From positions 443,201,038 to 443,265,037 of the forward strand of contig NC_081413.1 of NCBI RefSeq assembly GCF_030272615.1: a stretch of 64,000 nt of DNA. Direction: 5' to 3'. The notes beneath the pieces were generated by a model. The model worked only from the letters and a program-made list of their open reading frames with translations. It searched no databases and was not told where the DNA came from. How positions within the stretch are numbered: position 1 is the stretch's first letter; every line of letters begins with the position of its first letter. Source of the DNA: Cryptomeria japonica. Lineage: Eukaryota > Streptophyta > Pinopsida > Cupressales > Cupressaceae. The position numbers were made by a program, and so were the translations under genes. Of this stretch, positions 11,786-23,700 are shown piece after piece.

Positions 11786-14268
11786 CAATAAGCTTATAAA
11801 TCAATGCTAACTAAAATACAATTTAAAATACTTTTAAAAAGATACAATATACTTTTCTAGAATAAAAGGAATTTTCATTGATTTTTCTCCTCTAATCTAA
11901 TATTTACATAAAACTACTTTTTTCATTAAAAATACATAAAATCTTTCAACATCAATAAACTTCTATTTGCCACAAGTGAAATATATATAAAATCTAAATG
12001 AAAACAATTCTTTTATTTCTTTCCATAATACAAGAAGCTTTTGCATGCAACACAAATTTACTTTTCTTTTTCAAATAAACCAGAAGTAGAAATAACAAGC
12101 TTTTCTTTTTAAAACATCTCTAAGATATTCTACCAATTTACAGAATGTTTTCTCTGAATAGTCACAGCAATAAGACTTCAAGTCTACTTTCACAATTTAC
12201 AACTTGCTTCTCTTTTCTATGAATGAGGCATATTTCTATAACAACTTTTAACAAACATCTGCAACTGAATTCAAGTATCTTCAATAATAATCTTTTGTAT
12301 CTCTTTCATGGTTCCTAATCTCTTTGCTCAGAATTTCCTGCATAATAGAAAACACAATATGACCACGGAGTGCTCACCTCCCAGCCTAGGCTAACTGGTA
12401 GCCACCCCCGAGCTCGGAGAACCAATTCCTAGACGGGTAACAAACAGGCAAACACATAGAAAGCAATGCATACAGATATTCCAGACACATTCCCAACCTA
12501 GCTTTCACAGCACCACACTTTGGTGATGATCATTTTCAAAAGGGTGGTAATGGACCAAATACCCTGAGCAGAACTGCAAGTATGAAATAAACAAGAAGCC
12601 ACCTCATGGCACAATAAAAATATCAAGAATTCTCAACCCCTTATTCCTTATGCCCCCCAAAGGCATTCTAGCCTTATATCCCTCCTTATGACCCCCATTG
12701 CACAAATAGGCCATGCAGCAAGGGTCACACAAAGATCCCTTGTGATCGCTCTCAAAAGAGAGTCTCTCACTCAAGGGTTGTCACTGCTACCACCCTCAAG
12801 ATCCTCTTCTCTCCCAAGAGTAAGAGATCTTGAGAAAACTCCCAAAACACATCAATTCATAAAACAATATATCAAAAGATTCTCAAACATAAACTTCCAA
12901 GAATATAGTTTTCTTACACCAACAAACTTCCAGACATGAACAAGAAGAAGATATTAAAAGTAAAAATGGAAACCAACCTTAATCTACCCAAAGGTTATTA
13001 TGATATCTGATGAAGAGCTGCCCAATCCACAAATCTTTTTCCTTCTACCCTTATTCAAATTCCTCTATTCCATAACATTATTTTTCTTCTAAATTTTCTT
13101 CTGTCTCCAAAAATGGAGAGCGGGTGATTACCTGGCTATTCCCAAAATCTTCCTTAAGAAGCTCAGTCTCTGAGTTCTCACAGGATTCTAAAAAAACCAA
13201 AAAGAAGAAAGAAAGCAAAAATGCAAAAAGACTCTCATTCCAAAAGAAAAAAACTTGATTAGATTTAACTTCTAATTTTCAATTTTCGCTCAACTCAAAA
13301 AAGCCAATTTTTAAAGCGTTAAAAAGATCATTATAAAGTAGAAACTTGCCTAAAATTACCCCTAACCCCTAGGTATACCTTATGGGCTTTAGGAAACCCT
13401 ATTAAACTACCCCTAGGTGTTCATTTAACCCATTTTAAACCCCTCTGAAGTTTATTTTCGGGTCAAACATAAGTTGACCACCCCAAATATTATATTCCCA
13501 AAATATTTTTGACAACACAATATTTTATTTAAGATTAATTATAATTAAACACTTTCCCACCAAGAGACAAAATAAAATATTTAAATTTAAATACACACGT
13601 GTCAAGTGACACTAATAAAATACTTTTACAAAAATAAAACATGAAATTGTCTCTTGAGGTTTTTACACATTAAAATTTAATTAACACTTAACACTCATGC
13701 AACATATACTGTTACGAATAAAATACAACACAAACGGGGTGTTGTCTCTCTAAATAGACAAACCCTGGCTTTACGAACATACATAAGTCTAGGTTTGATT
13801 CTCCGTAATTTTCCATGGTCACATGGTAAATTTCCTGCGCATCTCAATTTACACATTAGTACTTCCAAATATCCAAATATAATATAATTCAATAATATAA
13901 CAATGCACATCATCAGTAGCATACAATTTTCATCTGCACAGATCAAATACAACTTTTACCAAGCAATTTCACATAAGCAATTTTCATCCCGATTCACATA
14001 AACTAAACATACATCATAGTTCTATATTCAGAATAAAGTCCTGAAAATTCAATATCGACATCTATCATTGCAATATCATTCTATCTAATAATCATGTAGT
14101 GTTCTATCTCAAAAAGCATGTAAGTAAATCATCAAATCATAGCGATGTTATCCAAATCCTGAAATTATATAAGTTCTAAGTCTCAAAATGCATCAAAATA
14201 AAGTATCCATAATAGTCTAAAATATAAAATCCACTGAATGTCAGACTGAGTCGAGGTGAGGCCTCACA
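10475..14268 (+). mobile_element. Solo-LTR-like insertion, family 1 copy 2 (3.8 kb)
   Basis: It starts TGTCATGCCC and ends GGCCTCACA. Five-base flanks TGTTT (left) and TATTT (right) are a near-match target duplication. Removing it rejoins arm B, because the sequence on either side is contiguous in inverted form at about 2240-2250 of arm A. That empty-site comparison is the strongest evidence for the boundaries. It is about 700 bp shorter than copy 1, with differences spread through the AT-rich parts. It has no retroelement domains. Confidence 0.7.
11271..11473. repeat. Array of six 22-bp palindromes
   Basis: Six units of the form CCACTGTG-N6-CACAGTGG (some with one arm base changed) lie at 11271-11292, 11304-11325, 11343-11364, 11378-11399, 11415-11436 and 11452-11473. 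The 33-39 bp register between them is irregular. Spacers are GC-rich (GCCG, CGTGG, GGCGGC). The arms are conserved while the loop and spacer vary. Open frames run through on both strands, as expected of a palindromic GC-rich repeat, so I do not call a gene. Confidence 0.85.
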
Positions 14269-14335
14269 TATTTGCCCTAATTTACCTTTTCAACATTAAT
14301 ACCCATATACTCAGAAAAATGAAACCCATCTAGTA
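14269..14335 (-). repeat. Outermost fragment of arm B
   Basis: This matches, inverted, the arm A segment around 2170-2240 (the run through CAACATTAATACCCATA and GAAACCCATCTAGTAAT). Homology stops at about 14335, where arm C starts in the opposite orientation. Confidence 0.65.
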
Positions 14336-15222
14336 ATTGTAAAACCCATATGAGAGGGAAGGAAAACAATCATCGATCAAGTGAGAAAATTGTGAAACCA
14401 TTGCAAACTCACCTCAAGATTCTACACAAATTGAATAATGTAGTCAACAATGCTGATGTCCAGTAATGCATCCTTTTGCTCACAATAAACAAAATGGACA
14501 CTTCCTAGCTACCAAGTACCACTGCCAAACTGCTATGCTACTAAGGAGTTTGAAACAAATTCCATGGTACATGCATGATTACAATCATAGTTGCAGAAAC
14601 ACAAATGAAATTGTAAACCCTATACGAGAGAGAGGGAAATCTCCACTCAAGTGAACAAATGAAATTGTAAAACCCATATGAGAGAGAGGGAAAGCAATCA
14701 CCGATCAAGTGAGAAAATGGTGAAACTATTGCAAACTCACCTCAAGATTCTACACAAATTGAATAATGTATTCAACAATGTTGATGTCAAGTTATGCATC
14801 CTTCTACTCAAAATAAACAAAATGGACACTTCCCAACTACCGAGTACCAAACGTTGCTAAACTGCTATGCTACCAATGGAATGGAAGTAAAATATATGAA
14901 CAATTACAAATGAATAATTCTTCCATTTTTTCCCCTTTGCCGCAAAAAAAAAAATGCATGTTTCTTTTGTTAAAAATAGTTATAATTTTTAATTCTTAAT
15001 TTTTATAATTAAAATAATAACTTAAGTGTTTTAAGATAAAATATTATTTTGTCTTTAAAAAAGGTCTTGAAATGCTCTCGCCAATTAAAAAATGCATGTT
15101 TATTTTGTTAAAAATAGTTTCAATTTTCAATTGTTAATTTTTATAATTAGAATAAATAACTTAAATGTTTTAAGATAAAATATTAACTTGTCTTTAAAAA
15201 AGTATTGAAACGCTCTCTCTTT
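14336..15222 (+). repeat. Arm C: third repeat array, same orientation as arm A
   Basis: CTCACCTCAAG landmarks at 14408 and 14737 (329 bp apart) show about one and a half monomers. They are followed by the AT-rich unit pair (14950-15210) and then a microsatellite, the same order as arm A. No reverse partner follows the microsatellite on the right, so arm C is either half of a second palindrome or a partial duplication. Confidence 0.8.
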
Positions 15223-15494
15223 TATGTATGTATGTATGTATATATGTATATATGTATGTATATGTACTTATATGTATATATACACCTATAGGCATATATA
15301 TACATATACATACACACACACATATGTGTGTATGTATATATACGTATATACATATATGTTTATATATACATACATACATACATATATACATACATACATA
15401 CATATACATATATATACACATATATCTATACATACATACATACATATATACATACATACATACATATATATATGTATGTATATATGTATGTACG
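15223..15494. repeat. TATG/CATA microsatellite flanking arm C
   Basis: Alternating TATG, CATA and TA runs, interrupted by the element at 15495 and resumed at 19004. Long tyrosine/isoleucine/histidine frames on both strands here are not genes. Confidence 0.85.
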
Positions 15495-15598
15495 TGTCAC
15501 AACCCTCCTCTATCACTTTTTGATTTAAATACAATTATATTATGTTTTTGGTTAAATTACTTAAAATGATTGAATAAATGATATAAAAGAATAAAATG

Positions 15599-15620
15599 AA
15601 CACACACACACACACACACT
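15599..15620. repeat. (AC)n microsatellite
   Basis: About ten AC dinucleotides in tandem inside the family 2 element, followed by a TTTATTTATTTATTTA run. Confidence 0.9.
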
Positions 15621-16968
15621 TGGAGAATATAATTATTTTTATTTATTTATTTATTTTCCACTCCCAATTATGGCACATGTTGTAGGAAGAATAAGAAGCT
15701 TCTAGAGGAATCTCCACCACTTTGCATGTAACTCCCACACTAAGTTTAATCAATTTGCATGAGTACAATATTGGAAAAGAATCTCCTTTTTAATTAAAAT
15801 TTTCTAGATAGTGGAAGGGAGGGATTTTTCTTATAAAATGATATACAAGTTTCAAAGAAGGGAGTTGATTATGTTTCGAAGGAAATTTCCCAAGTTTTTC
15901 TTTGGTAGTCTCATTTTTGTTGTGGGATTTTTAAGTTGTTGTTTGAAGGATCTCTCTCAAGTTGTAAGGAAGGATCAAAGGATAGCTAGAAGATTCAACA
16001 TCAAGCTTCAGTAAACCAAGTTCTCTCCTTTTGTCATATGAGGAATTTGTATTTATCAAAAAATATATATAGTTTCTAGATTCTTTAGTTGAATATAGTT
16101 TTCTAAAAGAAATCATTTTTTTTATTTCCTAGATAGGAAAAAAATTTATTTGTTTTCTTTAAAGAATTGCAGTGATATAATTCTTTCTCTTTTTAAATAC
16201 AAATGCAGACTTCTCTTGCATATTTTATTTAATCTATTTAAAAGGTAGAAAATCAAATTTCTACTTTTCTGTTTTCTCTTGAAAACTAGAGATGATATTG
16301 AATATTAAAATAAATAAATATCTCTCTGTGAATGAATAAATAAATCTCTTCTTCTTATTTAGGAATAAAAGGTAGCTCTATTATTTATTTTATTTAGGAA
16401 ATATGCACATAATCTTGCTTTTTGTTTTTCCAAAGATTGTAGATCTGTGCAAAAATCATATTTGCTTTATTTTTAAATCTCTTTTCTGAGATTAAAACTC
16501 TTCCCTGTGTGATTTGAATCTTAATCCTTATTTCTTCCCTCAAATTCATTTCTCTGGCTCTTCAAATAGAAATCTGAAAGAAAATCTCTCTGTGAATATC
16601 AGTTGAAATTGAAGAATATATCTCCCTGTGAATAAACCTCTATGTTATTCATCCCTGTGAATGAATCTTTACTCTCATTCGATTTCATGATTATTTTTAT
16701 ATGTAGAAATAAATCTCTCTGTGAATAAGGAAATAAATCCCTCTCTATAAATATTAGCTCTTGAAATCCTTCCTCTGAAAGCTTTGTTTAACTCAGCATA
16801 ATCATCTATTTTTCAATTATTTGTACATTACTAGGAACGAATTAATCTCCCTGGGTTGTTTCATCTTTGTAATTAAATTCATATTCACATAAAATATTCC
16901 TTTTGTTATATTTATATCTCTCTTATATTGTAAATAGACTGGAAATAAAACAAAAATATATAACCACA

Positions 16969-17015
<47 letters not shown>

Positions 17016-17109
17016 AAATTTATATCAAATGAAAATGAACATATTAAACATTGCAAGCAATTTTAATATTGAAATCACTTCATTCAGAATTTATGAGTAT
17101 CAGGTGGCA

Positions 17110-17290
17110 TGCAGGCTAGTGGAGGCGGTTTAGTAACCATCAGGGAAGTGGACCCTCCACTTCCCCTGTGGTCACTGTCACGGTAGTGGCCACAGGGTAG
17201 TGGAGGGGACCACGGGGTCCCCTCTCCATTGCAAGCCTGCTTCCCTAGTACCCACAGTGGTGATGGGACCCGTGGGTCCCACTCCCACTT
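17110..17290. repeat. GC-rich island with inverted repeats in family 2
   Basis: Several short inverted repeats lie close together: GAAGTGGACCCTCCACTTC, GTGGCCAC and GGGACCCGTGGGTCCC. The base composition contrasts with the AT-rich body. Its placement resembles the palindrome islands of the family 1 copies, though the sequence is different. Confidence 0.6.
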
Positions 17291-18756
17291 CCTCCCTTTC
17301 ATCTTTTTTTTTCTTAAATGCCATTTCAATTAAATTTGTGGCAATTTGTATACTGTTAATTTTTTTTTTATATATAAATTTTAGTTTAATATAAATTTTA
17401 AACTTAGGTAAATTTTTAGATTTATAATTAGTTTTAGCAAATTTATAAATTGTAAATTAAATTATACCTTCTTAAGATCCACTTAGCAATTTATCCATGT
17501 CAATATGATTTGAAGCTAAATTCTATTTTTGGGACTAGTGATGTTATAGGTGATATTCTTGCATGTAACTTACACTACCTTCGCCTCATGCAAATTCCTT
17601 ACATTGATTACATTCATTGGCATTTCCATCTCCATGCAAATTACACGTTTAATTATTATTATGCAAGTTTCCTAATTGTTATTATTATGCAAGTTATAAT
17701 TCAAGTTTTGAATAATAAATAATTTTAGTTATGGTTTTTATTCCATGTAATTCATCAAGTAGTTAATTCAATTAATTGAGCTTTGCAATGTCTAATTATA
17801 CGCGTTCAATTCATAATTATTTCCAAGTATGATGTTTATCATAAGTTAGAAAATTAAAAAAAAGATGTTGGAAAACCAAAACCTAGCAGTGTTTGGTATA
17901 TACAGTGCCTCTGGGTCATGCTTACGGGTAATGTCGTCATGTTGAACTATTGCACTTAACACCTAATAAAGTTGCAACAACGATGTCTGTGACATCGTCC
18001 CTATAAATCATCAGGGAGTAATAAGGGACACTTGGAAGTTAAAATCCAAGGGGCGGGTAATCCCCCTTGGATCGATAATTTAATAAGATAATTCTGAAAT
18101 GATCTTTCATCCGCTGAGTTAACCATAGTAAACCCCTATTAGGGTTGATTGAATGGAATACTTTTATAAACTTGATTTAATCTCAAAGAATTATTATCGA
18201 TTGACAATTGGTCAAGGGTGATGCTTATGATAAGAATTAAGATCTAGTTGTTTTAGGCCACAAGTAATAGGCCATCTTGAGCCTTTGTTAAGCGCTACCA
18301 TCATGGGTAGTAACTGCAGAGAAACTGTCTGGGACATTGATCCTAGAAAGGGTTGATAGAACTACATACTCTACACCTTGATCTCGTGCTGAAACGGGTA
18401 TGTAGGCAGTCTTGGGATGGAGTTGTCCCTAGTACTCAAGCGTTCGTGGGTGGGGTCTAGGCCTGGTAAAAAGAAGGATTGAGTAAGAATCCTAATTTGA
18501 AAGATAAGTATAATAAAATGGAAAAAGTAATTCAATGCATACTCGGAAGGAATCCTGTATGGATTCGCTTGACTTCCTGAGGCTTTAAGCCAAATTCCAA
18601 GGCAAAATTCAAGCTTGAATTATGTTATTTAATTACTCCTAAGGACAACGACCTTGGTGCACTTCTGTTAGAAGAGTGTAGTACTTAGTGAGTGGCTCAG
18701 GACCCGAATGGTCCCGATGAGTCTAAGTCTCTGGCCAGAGCACCTCCTATCTTGAT

Positions 18757-18905
18757 TGGATAGATGCCTACCCCGTATGGGTAGATGCCTATCCCATATT
18801 GGATAGATGAAATCTTATGTCCCGTATGGACCGATGCCTAACCCGTATGGTTAGATGCTCATCCCGGATGGATGAATGCTTAATCCAAATGGATGGATGC
18901 CTAGA
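18757..18905 (+). repeat. 21-22 bp minisatellite
   Basis: About seven degenerate units of the form TAGATGCCTACCCCGTATGG follow one another, with one longer unit. Spacing is 21-22 bp apart from the longer unit. It lies near the right end of the family 2 element. No open frame of note is present. Confidence 0.75.
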
Positions 18906-18998
18906 GTATGCAATTGAATCAAACACAATGACTAGATTAAACAAAAACAAAAAAAGAATGGTCAATTTTGTTGAGTTAATTTATGGTGGGCTATTATA

Positions 18999-19276
18999 GT
19001 ACGTATATATATGTATAAATGTACGTATATATATATATATATATATATATGTCTGTGTGTGTGTGTGTGTGTGTATTTACGTACATATATATATACACAC
19101 ACATGTACATACATACATATATATATAAATATATGTATATATATATGTATATATGTATATATACATGTATATATGTATATATGTATATACGTATATATGT
19201 ATATATAAATGTATATATGTATATATGTATATATGTATATATACATGTATATATGTATATATGTATATATATATAT
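18999..19276. repeat. TA/TATG microsatellite, right of family 2 element
   Basis: Opens with the GTACG target duplicate and continues as TATA/TGTG/TATG runs. It is the second half of the tract that starts at 15223. Confidence 0.9.
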
Positions 19277-19579
19277 AACCAAATTTCTTATTGACCCTGT
19301 GCGTGCAATACAACTAGCTACACGCTAATTTCAAATATTTTTTTAATTACCCTTTTAACTTGTGATCATGTTAGTATCATATTGTATAGTGGAGTAGTCA
19401 TTTATTAAGTCTTTTTTGTTTGTGTGACTAAAAATTTAGTTGTCATCTTACCTCATGATCAAATTGGTCATTTATCTAGTCATTTATAGCTGTGTTGCAA
19501 AAAATGACTAGAATTTGGTCATTTTTATGTGTCATGACTAAAAGTTTGTCACCTGGTCATTTATTTTCCATATTTCTAC

Positions 19580-19584
<5 letters not shown>
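19277..19584 (-). mobile_element. Possible terminus of a CACTA-like DNA transposon
   Basis: Read on the minus strand from 19584, the sequence opens CATTAGTAGAAAT. That is one base from the CACTAGTAGAAA-type ends of plant CACTA elements. It is followed by repeated short motifs AAATGACCA and TGAC...TTTTAGTCA, such as 19425-19444 and 19533-19560, which look like subterminal transposase-binding repeats. The opposite terminus and a 3-bp target duplication were not found, and the first base triplet is mutated, so this is tentative. Confidence 0.3.
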
Positions 19585-19639
<55 letters not shown>

Positions 19640-20217
19640 AATATATAGAGAGGGAGACAAAGAGGGAGATATAGAGGGTGATCCATAGAGATGTAGAGGG
19701 ATGAAGAAAGATAGAGAAACATAGGGAGATAAATAATGAGATTGGGTGATAGAGGTAGAGAAAAATATGGCTAGATCAAGCTCAATGAATATAAAGGGAG
19801 AGAGAGAGTGTTGTAGATATATATAGAGTTAGAGAGAAGGATAGAGAGATGGCAAGATAGAGGTAGAGAGATATGGATATCCAAAGAGACAGAGTAGAGA
19901 TGGAAAGATAGATGTACTTTGGAAGAGAAATAAACATACAGAGGGATAGACGAAAGGAGAGAGGAAGAGAGAGAGAAATAAATAAAGGTAAAAAAGAGAG
20001 ACAGTGAGATAGAGTATTTGAGGAGAAAAAAATATAAAGATATGGGAAGTGATATATAAAGAGGTAGAGATGGAGTGAATAAGAGAGACATATAGAGATA
20101 ATGAGATATAAATAGAGAGGGAGAGATTGGAATATAGAGATAAAGGGGCCAATAGAGCCAAACAAGCGAGGTGATAGAGACAAGTAATAGAAAGAGGGGG
20201 TAGAGATAGATAGATAA
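19583..20217 (+). repeat. Polypurine tract: pure (GA)n then degenerate GATAGA/GGGAGA
   Basis: A clean GA run (19583-19637) passes into about 580 bp made almost only of A and G with scattered T, in GATAGAGGGAGA-type units. The minus strand shows overlapping Ser/Leu/Tyr-rich open frames that are by-products of the composition. The tract could adopt triplex (H-DNA) structure. Confidence 0.85.
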
Positions 20218-20713
20218 AGATTTGAAATATTATGATTGTACAATAAATTAAATTTATTATAGAACATAAATTATTATAAATTGAACTACTTCTAATAGCT
20301 ATTATTATAATATTATAATTTCACTAAAATATATTTAATAATTTCTATTATGTTAAATTAAAATATCGTATATAATAATAAATTAATATATTTAATTTAA
20401 ATTTTTTTTTCATTTAATATTCTACATAAGTTTCTAAAATCCTATTTTCAATTTCACAAAGGTGGAACCACTAGTAATGATGATAATGGAGTAAAAAAAT
20501 AGTTACATTAGAACTATTTTGAAAACATGCTAAACAATTTAAATTATAAATTATAAAATGTGATCTATACTATAATTTACATAAAATATGATTATATATT
20601 TATTAGCAAGAGAAGTGGCAAGTTCCTACCATTAGTGTGGTTAGTTTAGAGTAGATAATAGTAGATATTAAGATAGAGGGGGAAGCAAGAGGGAGATAAA
20701 TAGATAGAGAGAT
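20218..20713. other. AT-rich DNA, no feature seen
   Basis: Very AT-rich sequence with no open frame, repeat family or terminus that I recognise. It ends at GAGAT (20709-20713), the flank of the gypsy LTR. Confidence 0.6.
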
Positions 20714-23700
20714 TGTAGTGTCCACCCTTGATTTGACTTATTTTGACTAGAGTTGACTTTTATATTATGCTTTATAGACTTATCTAGACTATATTTTGAT
20801 GATTTGGATGATGATTACTCATGTGCTTCAATGAGTTATGATTGATGTTAGACACTATTATACATATGTTATTTTTATTATCTGTATGGATGTTGGTACC
20901 ATCATGATTGATCATGTGATTTGATGATATATGTACTCGATGGATTTTATATGCTCACTATGTGATGGAATATTGATAGATTAGATTTATCATGGTTTTG
21001 ATGATGATTATGATTACGCTAACCCTACTTCATGATTACATATGATGAGATGTTTATGAGATGTGTTTGACTATTGTTTGACTATCTTCGTGATAGAGAC
21101 GATTCCACATCACTCATTGCGAATGGGATGTGTCATCGTGATTCTCTATCACTTGCTTGTTCTATATGTGTATATGTATATGTGGTATTGTCATTTTGTG
21201 GTTGCAGGATTTTGTAGGTACCAGACATCGACTTCACCTGGTTTCATAGGTCTGAGCATGTCTTTAGTTCCAATGGCTTATGTGGTTCGGAGATGGTATG
21301 AGTTCCCCTCACATACTCTAGGTCTAAGTTGTTCACTGTGAGTAGTCAACGTCTTGGCATAATTCACCGTGTCAGTTAGTAAGCTTGGTCTTTTGGTATT
21401 GTGAGTTCAGTTTATGCCGGTTGATTTACTTGTTTATGCTAGAGTAATTATGTGGCTCTGGATGTGTAGTTTTATATTTGGTAATGTTTATTTTAATGTA
21501 TTTAATTTATAAGTTTCAAGTATTTAATTATTTGATATTTATATTTTTTTGATAATTAAAGTTTATTGATTTTATGATTATTTAATATTTGATAAGCTTT
21601 ATTGTTGTTTAATATTTATTTAACATTTGTGATTTAATCTTTAATGGTATTTGATTATTCAATTATTTATTTGACCTTCTATGGTTTGATATTTATTTGA
21701 TATTTTACATTTATTTGGTTCGTTAATTTATTTAATTATCTTTTAGTTTATTTGATTTTAATCCCCATTCGGATTACTTATTTACAGCTTATGTTTATTT
21801 AATAGTTTGACTTTTATTCCTAAGTGGGGTGTATGAACACATTAAATTAAATAAAGAAATAAAACAATCCCACTTAGCTGGATAAGTATATTTTATTTAC
21901 TTTACCTACCCTTTACTCTCATTGGTTAAATTCAAAATGGGTAAATAAATTATATTATATGGTGGGTTGGTACAATATATTCTAAAATGAAATATTTTGA
22001 TTGGCTGAGATTGAGGCTAGGGTTTTGGATTATTGTTGCTTTTTATTTTCTTTCCCATGAGGTTTTTCGAGTTGGTTGGCTCTTCTCTCGAAATTTCTCC
22101 AGCAAGTTTTCTTCTTGGTTGTGGATTTCTTCTCTCTTGATTTTGGCTGGAGCTTGGATTGAATTTGGTTTGGCTTGTGGGAGCTCTTCTTCAACTTCAA
22201 TCCATTACTTCAAGTTGCAGGTTGGAGTTCTTTACTTTTCATTTTGGCTTTTAATGGCTTCGCTGTGTATGCATTGTGTCTGCATTGTTTGGGTTTGGGT
22301 TGAAATATTACTTTACTCTATAGTTTTATTATTGTTGAAGGTTAATATTTGGTAGGGAAACTTTATGCTATGAGAGTTTTTTATATAGTTGCTGGGAAAT
22401 AAAGATTTGGGTTTTTTCCTGTGTATGGTATTTCTCGGCTCTGTGAAAATTGTTTGGAAGATCTTTGGTTGATTAATCCTTGTTTGGATGAGTAGACTAG
22501 TTTTTCCTTTGTGAGTCCTTTAGTTGTGATTATTTGGGATTGTCTTCATTGGATTCTTTGTGAGTTTTGCAGTGGTTCTGTTTGTTCTATGCCATGAAGA
22601 TATTGATTTAATCTTGGTTTATAATCTAAGATATTTTGGTGTGTTTATACCTATGTATTCCTTGTTTCTGGGCATCTCTTTTCATATGTCTTTCAAGCCC
22701 TTTTGTAGAGTCTGGATTTTATTAGTTTACCCAAAAGTTTTCTAAGTTTTCCGTAAGTCTTGTGCGAAAGCATTGTTTCTGCAAAAGCATTGTTCTGTAT
22801 TGCATTTGCGCTACTCTGCACAACATAAGTGCCAGGTCTCAGGATACATAAGCGCGATTCTGGAAACATAAACATTGTTCTTATTGGCAGAAGTTCTTTT
22901 TGTGTTTTGTATTTTCTCAGTTTCGGTCATTTCTGAGATATTTTCCTGAATTGATTTTTGTACCAAAGGCTTTATTTGAGGTTTGTTAATATTTTCCAGA
23001 TTTGGCTTTTATCAGTTTTGATGTATTTTGATGGTTTTATGTATATTTACTTCTCTACACCATTGTGAATATTTTAGACTCTCTTCCATATGGATAGGCC
23101 ATGGATGATTGAGATGATTACTATGTTGTTCTGGATCAGCAAGTGACTAGGCCTTGCTATGATGTTATCGTTTATTTGATGGCAGCAATTGATGGCATGA
23201 TATGCCTTTGTTTATTGCTAGCCAAGAGGCTCATTTTGCCATATTGATATTGTTGTAGCCTTGTTTATATTGTAAGAGTATGTGTGGAAGTTGTTGGCTG
23301 CATTGAGTATTACTTTTATGTAATTATGTTGGTAGAGCCTCTTGTTATTTATTGTTCGGCCATGTTAGGAGGAGTGGGCTTCCTTGTGATGACCAGGGTC
23401 ATGAAAGATAGGGTTGCATAAGGTTCCTTGTAAGGATGCATGAAGTCTAGACCATGAGGACACATTGGAGTTTTCTGTGATTTTTAAATAAGTGATAACC
23501 TAATAATTGATGGGTTGGGTAGTTAGATTTATTAATAAGATGATAAATTTATTTGTGCCTCATGACTTAGTCCTAGGGAGGATGTTTTAGGATAAGCATG
23601 AGAAGGCCATGAAGACGGTAAGCTAATCTCCCTTAGTCTCTCATAGGTTGAGATGGCTCCACATGTCCATTAGGCTACTGCCTTATGTTATTATGTTCTA

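Larger units (their letters stand above)
15495..18998 (+). mobile_element. Solo-LTR-like insertion, family 2 (3.5 kb)
   Basis: The element opens TGTCACAACCC and closes GGTGGGCTATTATA. The 5-bp sequence GTACG is found immediately outside both ends (15490-15494 and 18999-19003), and the microsatellite continues on the far side. The right end is TA rather than the canonical CA. No protein domains, primer site or internal long direct repeat are visible. It shares with family 1 a TGTCA start, multi-kilobase length and a GC-rich island with short inverted repeats (17110-17290). It may be a solo LTR or a non-coding non-autonomous element. Confidence 0.6.

Noticed and set aside
19771-20267. Ser/Leu/Tyr-rich minus-strand frames up to 161 codons
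   Set aside because: They are a by-product of the polypurine tract, which makes a stop-poor pyrimidine strand. No domain or start context supports a gene.
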